A model generated the notes under the pieces. It was not told the DNA's origin, searched no databases, and was given only the letters and a program-made list of their open reading frames with translations. Of a stretch of 64,000 nt of DNA, positions 26,359 to 33,870 are shown piece by piece; position 1 is the stretch's first letter, and each line of letters opens with the position of its first letter. The stretch is from Clostridiales bacterium (lineage in GTDB: Bacteria; Bacillota; Clostridia; Oscillospirales; Acutalibacteraceae): assembly GCA_019416455.1 (NCBI GenBank), contig DXXG01000018.1:1-64000 (forward strand), written 5' to 3'. Both the position numbers and the translations under genes were made by a program.

Positions 26359-27027
26359 ATGTTTCGCACTCTGAAAGAGGACCTGGACGCGGTAATGGAC
26401 CGGGACCCGGCCGCCCGTTCCCGGTGGGAGGTATTTTTCCTCTACTCCGGATTCAAGGCCGTGCGCTCTCACAGAAAGGCAAACTGGTGTTACCGCCATA
26501 ACCTGAAATTCCTGGCCCGGTGGATCTCCCAGAGATCCCGGAGAAAGACCGGCATTGAGATCCACCCGGCGGCTCAGATCGGCAAGGGACTGTTCATCGA
26601 CCACGGCATGGGCGTGGTCATCGGCGAGACCACCCAGATCGGCGATAACTGCACCCTGTATCAAGGAGTCACCCTGGGAGGCACCGGCAAGGATCACGGC
26701 AAGCGCCATCCCACGTTGGGGAACAATGTGCTGGTGGGCGCGGGCGCCAAGGTGCTTGGGCCCTTTACCGTGGGGGATAACGCCCGGGTGGCCGCGGGCG
26801 CTGTGGTGCTGGATGCCGTCCCGGAGGACGCCACCGCCGTGGGCGTGCCTGCCCGGGTGGTGAAGATCGGCAACCAGAGAGTGGCTCATCCCAGCCAGCA
26901 GCTGGACCAGATCCACGTGGCCGACCCGGTGTCCATGGAACTGTGCAGGCTCCGGGGAGAGCTGGAACGGCTCCAGCGGCGGGTGGAGACCCTGGAGAGC
27001 CCCCAGGAAGAATCAACAGTGGAATAG
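26359..27027 (+). CDS. cysE: Serine O-acetyltransferase
   Basis: The 222-residue enzyme acetylates serine with acetyl-CoA, the first step of cysteine synthesis. The left-handed beta-helix hexapeptides run from about 66 to 170 (IEIHPAAQIGKGLFIDHGMG, IGETTQIGDNCTLYQGVTLG). The helical N-domain is shortened compared with E. coli CysE, as in the SAT type common in Firmicutes. A charged C-terminal coil (about 195-222) follows. The ATG at 26359 has AAAGGGG upstream. It is the first gene behind the Cys T-box, with cysS next. Confidence 0.93.
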   Translation: MFRTLKEDLDAVMDRDPAARSRWEVFFLYSGFKAVRSHRKANWCYRHNLKFLARWISQRSRRKTGIEIHPAAQIGKGLFIDHGMGVVIGETTQIGDNCTLYQGVTLGGTGKDHGKRHPTLGNNVLVGAGAKVLGPFTVGDNARVAAGAVVLDAVPEDATAVGVPARVVKIGNQRVAHPSQQLDQIHVADPVSMELCRLRGELERLQRRVETLESPQEESTVE

Positions 27028-27093
27028 ATCCGGCAGCGCGCCGGTGGAAAAGATCGCGACCGGAGATGCCCGGAAGAAAGGATGGAATGTATC

Positions 27094-28512
27094 ATGGAAC
27101 TTTACAATACCCTCACCCAGAAGAAAGAGCCCTTCGAGCCCCATACCCCTGGCCAGGTGAAGATGTACACCTGCGGCCCCACGGTGTATCATTACGCCCA
27201 TATCGGCAACCTGCGTACCTACATCATGGAGGACGTGTTGGAGAAATTCCTCCGGTATGAGGGGAACCAAGTAGACCGAGTGATGAATATCACCGACGTG
27301 GGACACCTGTCCAGCGACGCGGATACCGGCGAGGACAAAATGCTGGCCGGCGCCCGCCGGGAGCACAAGACCGTGCTCCAGATCGCTCAGTTCTATACCG
27401 ACGCTTTTTTCAAGGACTGCGAGAAGCTCCACATCCGCAAGCCCGATACCGTGGTGCCCGCCACCAGCCGGGTGGAGGATTTTATCCACATGGTAGAGGT
27501 GCTGCTGGAGAAGGGCTACGCCTACGAGGCCGGCGGCAACGTGTATTTCGACACCTCCAAGCTGGATAACTACTACGTGTTCGGCAACCAGACCGGGGAG
27601 GACCTGGCGGTGGGCGTTCGGGACAGCGTGGAGGAGGACGGCAACAAGCGGAATAAGACCGACTTCGTGCTGTGGTTCACCAAGTCCAAGTTCGACGACC
27701 AGGAGCTGAAATGGGAATCCCCCTGGGGCCTGGGCTATCCCGGATGGCACATCGAGTGCTCCGCCATCTCTGTGAAGGAGCTGGGTGAATACCTGGATAT
27801 CCACTGCGGCGGCATCGACAACGCCTTCCCCCACCACACCAACGAGATCGCCCAGTCGGAAGCTTACCTGGGCCATCCCTGGTGCAAAAACTGGTTCCAT
27901 GTGCTCCACCTGAACGACGCCCGGGGCAAGATGAGCAAGTCCAAGGGAGGCTTCCTCACCGTGTCCCTGCTGGAGGAAAAGGGGTACGATCCTCTGGTGT
28001 ACCGTCTGTTCTGCTTGCAGTCTCACTACCGGAAGCCCCTGACCTTCTCCTTCGAGACGCTGGATAACGCCGCCCAGGCCTACCAGAAGCTGACTGCCCG
28101 GATTGGGTCCCTGTCCAAAGAGGGACAGCCCGACTTGGAAGCCGCCAAGCCTTACCAGGAGAAATTCAAGGAGGCCCTGGGCAACGACCTGAATACCTCT
28201 CTGGGCCTGACCGTGCTGTACGACGTACTGAAAGCCGACTTGAGCGACGCCACCAAGCGGTACCTTATCGGGGACTTCGACCAGGTGCTGTCCCTGGGCC
28301 TGCTGGAAGCGGCGGAGAAAGCCCAGAAGCCCGCTGGGAAGGAACTTTCCGCCGAGGAGACCGCGGAGATCGAAGAGCTGATCGCCAAGCGCGCCGAGGC
28401 CCGGAAGAACAAGGATTGGGCCACCGCCGACGCTATCCGTGACGAATTGGCCGCCCGCCATGTGGTGATGAAGGATACCCCCAACGGGGTGGAGTGGCAC
28501 GTGAGTCCGTGA
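27094..28512 (+). CDS. cysS: Cysteinyl-tRNA synthetase
   Basis: The 472-residue class I synthetase charges tRNA-Cys. The signature HIGN is at 36-39 and KMSKS at 279-283. Zinc ligands are present as CGPTVY (C27), WHIECSA and HHTNEIAQSE. The DALR anticodon domain and C-terminal helix are intact. The ATG at 27094 is preferred because AAAGG directly abuts the upstream ATG at 27082. It is downstream of cysE under the Cys T-box, so charging and synthesis of cysteine respond to the same signal. Its stop codon forms part of a B-type hairpin. Confidence 0.95.
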   Translation: MELYNTLTQKKEPFEPHTPGQVKMYTCGPTVYHYAHIGNLRTYIMEDVLEKFLRYEGNQVDRVMNITDVGHLSSDADTGEDKMLAGARREHKTVLQIAQFYTDAFFKDCEKLHIRKPDTVVPATSRVEDFIHMVEVLLEKGYAYEAGGNVYFDTSKLDNYYVFGNQTGEDLAVGVRDSVEEDGNKRNKTDFVLWFTKSKFDDQELKWESPWGLGYPGWHIECSAISVKELGEYLDIHCGGIDNAFPHHTNEIAQSEAYLGHPWCKNWFHVLHLNDARGKMSKSKGGFLTVSLLEEKGYDPLVYRLFCLQSHYRKPLTFSFETLDNAAQAYQKLTARIGSLSKEGQPDLEAAKPYQEKFKEALGNDLNTSLGLTVLYDVLKADLSDATKRYLIGDFDQVLSLGLLEAAEKAQKPAGKELSAEETAEIEELIAKRAEARKNKDWATADAIRDELAARHVVMKDTPNGVEWHVSP

Positions 28513-28605
28513 CCGGACTGGACTTTTCGCGCCTCGGGGCGGCGGCTTAAAGCCGCGCCTGATGAGTCCGCCTCCTGGCGTCCGCGCCCGGACCGAAGAA
28601 GGAGA
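28503..28605 (+). repeat. Family B element, copy B4
   Basis: The first hairpin AGTCCG-TGAC-CGGACT includes the cysS stop codon TGA in its loop. TTCGCGCC, a GGGGCGGCGGCTTAAAGCC stem-loop and GGCGTCCGCGCC follow in the same order as in the array and in copy B5. A family A copy begins directly after it. Confidence 0.7.
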
Positions 28606-28608
28606 AAC

Positions 28609-28760
28609 CGCGAAGCGGCGTAAAAGTTTCGCCAGCCTTTTCAAAGGCTGCGGTTGGTAAGGCAGAGCCTTACGGTCTTACCCCGGCGAAGCCGCCAAAA
28701 AAGCAGCGAGCCGGGCGCACGCGCCCCAGGCGATAGCCCGTCGAGCGGACGGGAAGCGCT
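28609..28760 (+). repeat. Family A interspersed element, copy A4
   Basis: H0 CCGC-GAA-GCGG; TAAAAGTTT box; H1 CAGCCTTT/AAAGGCTG (8 bp, loop TC); H2 GTAAGGC/GCCTTAC (loop AGA); H3 CGGC-GAA-GCCG; H4 region with GCACGCGCCCCAGGCGATA. On the cysS coding strand, immediately after B4. Confidence 0.8.
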
Positions 28761-28776
28761 GAGCCGGCGCTTTCCC

Positions 28777-28805
28777 TTGACGGAGACGCTGTTGTGGTGT
28801 ATAAC
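28777..28805 (+). promoter_or_regulatory. Promoter of the M28 peptidase gene
   Basis: TTGACG, 17 nt, TATAAC, 72 nt before the start codon. Confidence 0.7.
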
Positions 28806-28817
28806 TTTAATAAAGCA

Positions 28818-28844
28818 AAGACCTGGGGAACCGCCCCGGGTCTT
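28818..28844 (+). other. Leader hairpin of the M28 peptidase gene
   Basis: AAGACC(T)GGGG / CCCC(G)GGTCTT with a 5-nt loop, in the 5' untranslated region. No U run follows, so it is not an ordinary terminator. Confidence 0.5.
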
Positions 28845-28876
28845 GTGGTATTTGGAAAACAAAGGAGGATCACACC

Positions 28877-30154
28877 ATGGAAATCTGTGGGAAGCGGGAA
28901 ATGGAGCTGCTGGAGAAGATCGGGTTCACCCGGATGGCCGGCACGCCGGAGGAGGAGAAAGCGGCCCAGATCCTGAAGGCGGAGTGCGACGCCATGGGCG
29001 TTCCCGCCATTATCGAGCCCTTTGAGATCGAACAGGGCATTGTAGAGGAAGCCAAGCTGGAGATCTTGGAACCCTTTTATCAGGAATATCCCGTGACAGG
29101 TTATCAGTGCGCGGAAAACACTCCCGAGGGCGGTCTGGAAGCGGAGTTCGTCTACGTGGAAAACGCCACCGAGGTAAATCTTGCCGACGTAAAGGGGAAG
29201 ATCGTGCTGGTCAACGGCTATATGCGGGTGCCCCTGTTCCGCAAACTGATGAAGGCCGGCGTGGCGGGCATCGTCACCATGGAAGGGGAACTGCGGGACG
29301 ACCGTAAGGAGACCGACCTGTTTACCCGGAAGCTGCGCCGTACCCTGCGGGCTTTCGGCAACGTGCCCATGGTCCACACCCGGGTGTTGGACGCCATTGA
29401 CATGGTCCGCAAGGGCGCCTGCAAAGCCCGGATGGTCCTGAAGGGCCGCACTGAGGAGTGGACTTCCCACAACGTGGTGGCCACGGTGCTGGGCACGGAG
29501 AAGCCGGAAGAGATCGTGTCCTTTGGCGCTCACTATGATTCCGTGGACTTCTCCAAGGGCGTGTACGACAACGGCGCTGGTTCCGTTATCAATATGGAGG
29601 TGCTGCGGTATTTCCAGGAGAATCCTCCCAAGCGCACTTTGAAGTTCATGTGGTACGGCTCTGAGGAGATCGGTCTGGAAGGCAGCTGGGCCTATGTGAA
29701 GGGCCATAAAGAGGAGCTGAAAGACCATCAGCTGATGATCAACGTGGACGTGGGCGGCCCTGTGCTGGGCGTGGACCGGATCACCGCCACCGCCGAGGAG
29801 AAGCTGGCCTCCTTTATGGAATACTTCACCAAGATCCACGGTTTCTCCGCGGAGGTGAAGCAGGGCATTTACTCCAGCGACTCCATCCCCTTTGCCGACA
29901 GCGGCGTGCCCGGCATCAACTTCAGCCGTGACGGCGCTCCCGGCGCGTCCTACATCCACAACCGGTTCGACACCCTGGATTTCCTTTCCGCCCAGGCGCT
30001 GGAAAAGACCACCCACATTGTGCTGGAATTCAGCAAGGTCATGGCCAACGCTCAGGTTCTGCCTGTGGAGCGGAAGATCCCCCAGAACATCGTGGAGGAT
30101 GTGGAGAAGTACCTGTACAAGAAGGAGCTCTCCGAAGCCGCCGAGGAAAAATAA
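28877..30154 (+). CDS. M28-family zinc aminopeptidase
   Basis: The 425-residue peptidase has the two-zinc M28 set: H219 in GAHYDS, D in YDNGAG, the EE pair in SEEIGLEGS, D in NVDVGG and H in YIHNRFDTLD. A PA-like insertion (about 75-195) precedes the catalytic core. There is no signal peptide, so it should act in the cytoplasm on imported peptides, which fits the Opp system in this window. AAAGGAGG lies 6 nt before the ATG. Monocistronic, with its own promoter and terminator. Confidence 0.88.
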   Translation: MEICGKREMELLEKIGFTRMAGTPEEEKAAQILKAECDAMGVPAIIEPFEIEQGIVEEAKLEILEPFYQEYPVTGYQCAENTPEGGLEAEFVYVENATEVNLADVKGKIVLVNGYMRVPLFRKLMKAGVAGIVTMEGELRDDRKETDLFTRKLRRTLRAFGNVPMVHTRVLDAIDMVRKGACKARMVLKGRTEEWTSHNVVATVLGTEKPEEIVSFGAHYDSVDFSKGVYDNGAGSVINMEVLRYFQENPPKRTLKFMWYGSEEIGLEGSWAYVKGHKEELKDHQLMINVDVGGPVLGVDRITATAEEKLASFMEYFTKIHGFSAEVKQGIYSSDSIPFADSGVPGINFSRDGAPGASYIHNRFDTLDFLSAQALEKTTHIVLEFSKVMANAQVLPVERKIPQNIVEDVEKYLYKKELSEAAEEK

Positions 30155-30164
30155 ACTCTCACAG

Positions 30165-30198
30165 AAAAAACCGCTGGACGCTGTGTCCGGCGGTTTTT
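30165..30198. terminator. Bidirectional terminator between the peptidase and ABC-F genes
   Basis: AAAAAACCGC(T)GGAC / GTCC(G)GCGGTTTTT with A and T runs on both sides, between convergent genes. Confidence 0.88.
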
Positions 30199-30203
30199 CG
30201 CGT

Positions 30204-31760
30204 TTAGTTATCAGCAGCCCAGGGGTTGTCTGTTTTCACCAGGCCCTCAGGTTCCAGGCGGTACAGGGTGGAGCACACCTCTCCCAGATACTTCCGGTCG
30301 TGGGACACGCTGATGATACACCCCGGGAAATCCCGGAGGATGCCTCGGATCACCGGCCCGGACAGGGGGCTGAAATTCCGGGTGGGCTCGTCTAAGATCA
30401 GCACGTTGGCCCCGTCCAGGATCATTTTTAGGAAGAACAGCTTGGCTTTCTGTCCCCCGGAAAGCTCCCGGATAGTGTGTTCCTGTTCCTGAGGGGTGTA
30501 CTTCATGCTGCCCAGGTAGGTCTTGACCCGGGTGAGCTCCTCCTTTTCCCAGTTTTTCGCCAGAAATTCCACCGGGGTCTGGGTCTGGTCCACGGTCTCC
30601 CCGTAGTCCTGAGGCATGTAGGCAGCCCGCAGGTCCTGACGGGGGAGCAGTTCTTTGGCAAGGGTCCGGAGGAAGGTAGTCTTGCCCGCCCCGTTCCGCC
30701 CGATGATCCCCACGTGTTCCGGTCCCCGGACGTACAGCCGCAAGTCCTGAGCCAGCAGGCCCTCGTCTGTTTCCAGCCGGGGCAGAGTGAAGTCCAGAAC
30801 CGTCTTGCCGGTAGGCAGGCTTGTGTCCTCCCCAAACCCCACCAGGATGGCTTCCTCGCTGTCGGGGAATTCCGTCATGTCCTCCCGCTCCCGGTCGAAG
30901 CGGCGTTCCATGGATTTTACCGCTTTCATTTTCTTTTTCAAAAGCTGCCCCACGTGGTCCCGCTCCGCGTGGGAGATGGTGTCCAGCCGGTGCTCCACTT
31001 TCTGCTGGATCTTCCGCAGCCGTTCCTGCTTCTTTCGGTCCTCCTCCCGCTCTTTCCGGGCCAGCTGCTCCTGGTGGGCGAATTTGTGGAGCCGCTCCTC
31101 CACGTACTGGCGGTACCCCATCCGGGCCACGGTCCAACGGGGCAGGGTCTTGCGCCGCAGCTGTTCCATGTGGAGGATCACATTGGCGGTGTTCTCCAGC
31201 AGAGTTTCATCGTGGGAGATGTACAATACCGGCGCAGGACAGTCCCGGATGAACTCCTCCAGCCAGGTGAGGGTCTCGATATCCAAGTCGTTGGAGGGTT
31301 CGTCCAGCAGGTAGCAGTCGGGACGGCGCAGGGTCAAAAGGGCCATGCGCAGCTTCACCTTCTCCCCGCCGGAAAAGGTGGACATCTTCCTCTCGGAATA
31401 GAACCATTCCAGGGGGAACCGAAGCCCCTTGGCGGCGGAGGCCAGTTCTCCCGGGGAGGCGTCCAAAAAGGCGGGTTCCTCACAGCAGAACTCGTAGGCG
31501 GAAAGCTCCCCCTGGTCCGGGGGCAGCTCCTGGGACAGGTAGCCTAAGATCATCCCGTCTGTTTGGATGGTGCCGGTATATTCCACGTATTTTTCCACCA
31601 TGGCCGGGTCATACAGCAGCTTTAGCAGAGTGGATTTCCCATTGCCTTCCTCTCCGATGATGGAGGCCTTGTCCCCCGGGTTCAGAGCGAAGGTGAAGTC
31701 TTTCAGCAGCTGACGCAGGTCTTTTTTCATGGTTACGTTCAGATCTCGTACTTGCAGCAT
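30204..31760 (-). CDS. ABC-F family ATPase (ribosome-associated, possible antibiotic resistance type)
   Basis: The 518-residue protein has two ABC domains in one chain and no membrane segments. Domain 1 has Walker A GEEGNGKS (36-43), signature FSGGE and DEPSNDLD. Domain 2 has Walker A GRNGAGKTT, signature LSGGQ and a changed Walker B tail DEPTRNFSPLS in place of DEPTNHLD. The linker (about 205-290) is a long charged coiled coil (EQLARKEREEDRKKQERLRK), the part that reaches into the ribosome in ABC-F factors. Some members protect against lincosamides, pleuromutilins or macrolides, and the attenuator-like leader supports that type. AAGGAGG lies before the ATG. Confidence 0.85.
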   Translation of the reverse strand: MLQVRDLNVTMKKDLRQLLKDFTFALNPGDKASIIGEEGNGKSTLLKLLYDPAMVEKYVEYTGTIQTDGMILGYLSQELPPDQGELSAYEFCCEEPAFLDASPGELASAAKGLRFPLEWFYSERKMSTFSGGEKVKLRMALLTLRRPDCYLLDEPSNDLDIETLTWLEEFIRDCPAPVLYISHDETLLENTANVILHMEQLRRKTLPRWTVARMGYRQYVEERLHKFAHQEQLARKEREEDRKKQERLRKIQQKVEHRLDTISHAERDHVGQLLKKKMKAVKSMERRFDREREDMTEFPDSEEAILVGFGEDTSLPTGKTVLDFTLPRLETDEGLLAQDLRLYVRGPEHVGIIGRNGAGKTTFLRTLAKELLPRQDLRAAYMPQDYGETVDQTQTPVEFLAKNWEKEELTRVKTYLGSMKYTPQEQEHTIRELSGGQKAKLFFLKMILDGANVLILDEPTRNFSPLSGPVIRGILRDFPGCIISVSHDRKYLGEVCSTLYRLEPEGLVKTDNPWAADN

Positions 31761-31769
31761 AGTGCCTCC

Positions 31770-31853
31770 TTAGGATACAAAAAGGGCCTGTTCCCCTGCC
31801 GGAACAGACCCACGCATCCCAAGAAAAGGCAGGAGGCTATAACCCCCAGCCAT
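31770..31853 (-). CDS. Putative 27-codon leader peptide upstream of the ABC-F gene
   Basis: The minus-strand ORF starts at ATG 31853, directly after the first terminator's U run, and ends at a TAA that abuts the AAGGAGG of the ABC-F gene. Its 3' half covers the second terminator stem, so a stalled ribosome could change that structure. It encodes MAGGYSLLPFLGMRG and a further 12 residues. Its own ribosome binding site is weak (AGGA about 13 nt upstream). No homologous peptide is recognised. Confidence 0.45.
   Translation of the reverse strand: MAGGYSLLPFLGMRGSVPAGEQALFVS
31779..31811 (-). terminator. Attenuator terminator in the ABC-F leader
   Basis: GGGTCTGTTCC/GGAACAGGCCC stem (11 bp with one G-T) followed by T5, 19 nt before the ABC-F start codon. 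A competing pairing exists: CTCCTGCC upstream can pair with GGCAGGGG in the loop and right arm. Confidence 0.8.
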
Positions 31854-31855
31854 AG

Positions 31856-31963
31856 AAAAAAGGATGTCCTAAGCCACGAAAACCGGCAGCACGAAACCGC
31901 CCCCGGGCCATGCCCGAAAGCCAACATTGGTCTCGTCCGATCTCAAGGCTTATACTAACATCC
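31856..31963 (-). promoter_or_regulatory. Long closing stem with U tract at the 5' end of the ABC-F leader
   Basis: GGATGT...TAAGCC near the transcript start pairs with GGCTTA...ACATCC about 75 nt later, and T6 follows. The enclosed 70 nt contain GC-rich stems. This looks like a terminator closed around a structured domain, that is, a possible sensor element. No known riboswitch is recognised. Confidence 0.55.
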
Positions 31964-31993
31964 TTCCACTCCGTTCATTTTGATATCAGCCAC

Positions 31994-32022
31994 AGGATAG
32001 CACGGGGGAGAGGGTTTGTCAA
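31994..32022 (-). promoter_or_regulatory. Promoter of the ABC-F transcript
   Basis: Minus strand TTGACA, 17 nt, TATCCT. It gives a leader of about 230 nt. Confidence 0.8.
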
Positions 32023-32040
32023 CTGTTTTCGGGAAAGACG

Positions 32041-32069
32041 TTGACAAACCCGGCGGTCTCTCCTATGAT
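32041..32069 (+). promoter_or_regulatory. Promoter of the kinase gene
   Basis: TTGACA, 17 nt, TATGAT. This -35 and the opposing ABC-F -35 are the two arms of a perfect 12-bp inverted repeat (GGGTTTGTCAAC, 16 nt, GTTGACAAACCC; 32012-32051). Confidence 0.82.
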
Positions 32070-32091
32070 ACTTCCAAAAGGAGGGATCCAT

Positions 32092-32589
32092 ATGGAAACT
32101 GCGCCCACGCTCACCCTGATGGTGGGCCTGCCCGGCTCGGGAAAGACCACCCTGGCCAAACGCTTGGAGGAGGAGACCGGCGCTGTCCGGTTCACCCCGG
32201 ACGAGTGGCATTTATTCCTGTTCGGGGACGATTTCCACCACCCGGAGGAGCACGCCCTCCACGATGAGCGTCACAGCCGGGTGGAGGCCCTTCAGTGGGA
32301 CTTGGGGAAAAAGCTGCTGCAAAAAGGGGTCAGCGTCATTTTGGACTACGGCTTCTGGTCCAAGGAGGAGCGGGAGGAGAAATACCGGGAAGCCCTGGCT
32401 CTGGGTGCCCGGTTCCAGATCCGCTACACTCACGCCCCCTTGGAGGAGCTCTGCCGTCGGCTGGAGGCACGGGGCAGGGAAGGACGGCAGGATGTGTTTT
32501 CCACCATTACCCGGGAAGATGTGGAATCTTGGGCGGTTTTGTTCCAGGCCCCGGACCAGGAGGAGCTTGCGGGGATCTACGGGAAATAA
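32092..32589 (+). CDS. AAA_33-type ATP-binding protein, probable small-molecule kinase
   Basis: The 165-residue P-loop protein has Walker A GLPGSGKTT at about 12-20, followed by an LD-type lid (DEWHLFLFGDDFHHPEEHAL), VSVILDYGFWSKEERE and an arginine-rich adenine region (LEELCRRLEARGREGR). This is the zeta-toxin/chloramphenicol-phosphotransferase-like fold. It likely phosphorylates a small molecule, sugar or drug; the substrate is unknown. It is transcribed divergently from the ABC-F gene. AAGGAGG precedes the ATG. Confidence 0.75.
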   Translation: METAPTLTLMVGLPGSGKTTLAKRLEEETGAVRFTPDEWHLFLFGDDFHHPEEHALHDERHSRVEALQWDLGKKLLQKGVSVILDYGFWSKEEREEKYREALALGARFQIRYTHAPLEELCRRLEARGREGRQDVFSTITREDVESWAVLFQAPDQEELAGIYGK

Positions 32590-32602
32590 AAACATTTGTT
32601 CG
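32589..32602. promoter_or_regulatory. LexA/DinR-box candidate upstream of recA
   Basis: AAAAC-ATTT-GTTCG matches the Firmicute SOS operator CGAAC-N4-GTTCG at 8 of 10 positions. It ends 18 nt before the recA -35. The half-site GTTCG is perfect. Confidence 0.5.
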
Positions 32603-32620
32603 GAAAGTTTGGGAAATCCA

Positions 32621-32649
32621 TTGCTTTTCCCGGCGGATTCTTTTATAAT
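32621..32649 (+). promoter_or_regulatory. Promoter of recA
   Basis: TTGCTT, 17 nt, perfect TATAAT. Confidence 0.8.
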
Positions 32650-32688
32650 AGAGAACAGAAAATCACCACTTCACAGGAGGTTATACAT

Positions 32689-33870
32689 ATGGCGGAGAGC
32701 AAGAAAGCGGCGGCAGCCAAGGCGGCAGGCGGCGCCGACGAAAAGGCCAAGGCCCTGGAAACGGCCCTGGCCCAGATCAAGAAGCAGTTCGGCGAAGGGG
32801 CCGTCATGCGGCTGGGGCAGGATTCCGCCCTGAACGTGGAGGCCATCCCCACCGGCAGTTTGTCCCTGGACCTGGCCTTGGGCATCGGCGGCATGCCCCG
32901 GGGCCGTATCATCGAGATCTATGGACCGGAATCCTCCGGTAAGACCACCCTGGCCCTGCACTGCATCGCCGAGGGCCAGAAGCGGGGCGGCAACGCTGCC
33001 TTCATCGACGTGGAACACGCTCTGGATCCGGTGTACGCCGGGAATCTGGGAGTGGACGTGGACAGCCTGCTGGTGAGCCAGCCGGATACCGGTGAGCAGG
33101 CTTTGGAGATCACCGAGGCGCTGGTGCGGTCCAACGCCATCGACGTGATCGTGGTGGACTCCGTGGCGGCTCTGGTGCCCCGGGCGGAGATCGAGGGTGA
33201 GATGGGCGATTCCCACGTGGGTTTGCAGGCCCGCCTCATGAGCCAGGCCCTGCGGAAGCTGGCCGGCGCTATCTCCAAGTCCAACTGCGTGGCTATCTTC
33301 ATCAACCAGCTCCGTGAAAAGGTGGGCGTCATCTACGGCAACCCGGAGGTCACCCCCGGCGGCCGGGCTTTGAAGTTCTACTCCTCCGTACGCATCGAGG
33401 TGCGTAAGGCGGAGGTCATCAAAAGCGGCACGGACATCATCGGTGCCCGCACCCGGGCCAAAGTGGTGAAGAACAAGATCGCCCCTCCCTTCCGCACCGC
33501 GGAATTCGACGTGATGTACGGCACCGGCATCTCCCGTATGGGCGAACTGCTGGATATGGCCGTGCGGCTGGAAGTGGTCCAGAAGAGCGGCGCCTGGTTC
33601 TCCTACAACGGGGAGCGTATCGGCCAGGGTCGGGACAACTCCAAGGAGTTCCTTACCAATCACCCGGAGATTGCCGACGAGATCGAGAAGGCGGTCCGGG
33701 AGAATGTGGATAAGCTCTACGACAAGATCCCCAACCGGCCCGCGCCTCGTGACGTGGCCAAGCCCGTAGAGCTGCCCACTCAGGAGGAGGCTCCGGCAGG
33801 GGAGGCCCCCGCTCCGGCCAATAAGGCGGCAGCCAAGAAGAGCATCGACATCACCGTGGACGACGACTGA
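32689..33870 (+). CDS. recA: Recombinase RecA
   Basis: The 393-residue ATP-dependent strand-exchange protein also acts as LexA co-protease. The Lys/Ala-rich N-terminus (AESKKAAAAKAAG) is longer than in E. coli. Walker A GPESSGKTT, Walker B VIVVDSVAAL, loop L1 EGEMGDSHVG and loop L2 INQLREKVGVIYGNPEVTPG are intact. The C-terminal tail ends acidic (DITVDDD). The ATG at 32689 has AGGAGG upstream. The recX start overlaps the stop (TGATG). Confidence 0.97.
   Translation: MAESKKAAAAKAAGGADEKAKALETALAQIKKQFGEGAVMRLGQDSALNVEAIPTGSLSLDLALGIGGMPRGRIIEIYGPESSGKTTLALHCIAEGQKRGGNAAFIDVEHALDPVYAGNLGVDVDSLLVSQPDTGEQALEITEALVRSNAIDVIVVDSVAALVPRAEIEGEMGDSHVGLQARLMSQALRKLAGAISKSNCVAIFINQLREKVGVIYGNPEVTPGGRALKFYSSVRIEVRKAEVIKSGTDIIGARTRAKVVKNKIAPPFRTAEFDVMYGTGISRMGELLDMAVRLEVVQKSGAWFSYNGERIGQGRDNSKEFLTNHPEIADEIEKAVRENVDKLYDKIPNRPAPRDVAKPVELPTQEEAPAGEAPAPANKAAAKKSIDITVDDD

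Noticed and set aside
28559..28600. Hammerhead ribozyme: CTGATGA, a GTCCG/CGGAC stem II, then CGAAG
   Set aside because: The bases after stem II are CGAAG instead of GAAA and no stem III or cleavage-site partner is found. The resemblance is best explained by B4 sequence. A ribozyme model scan would settle it.
27013..28644. Minus-strand ORF (543 codons) antisense to cysS, and similar ones opposite oppBC, recA and potA
   Set aside because: They oppose well-identified genes, have shadow-type composition and no recognisable domains.
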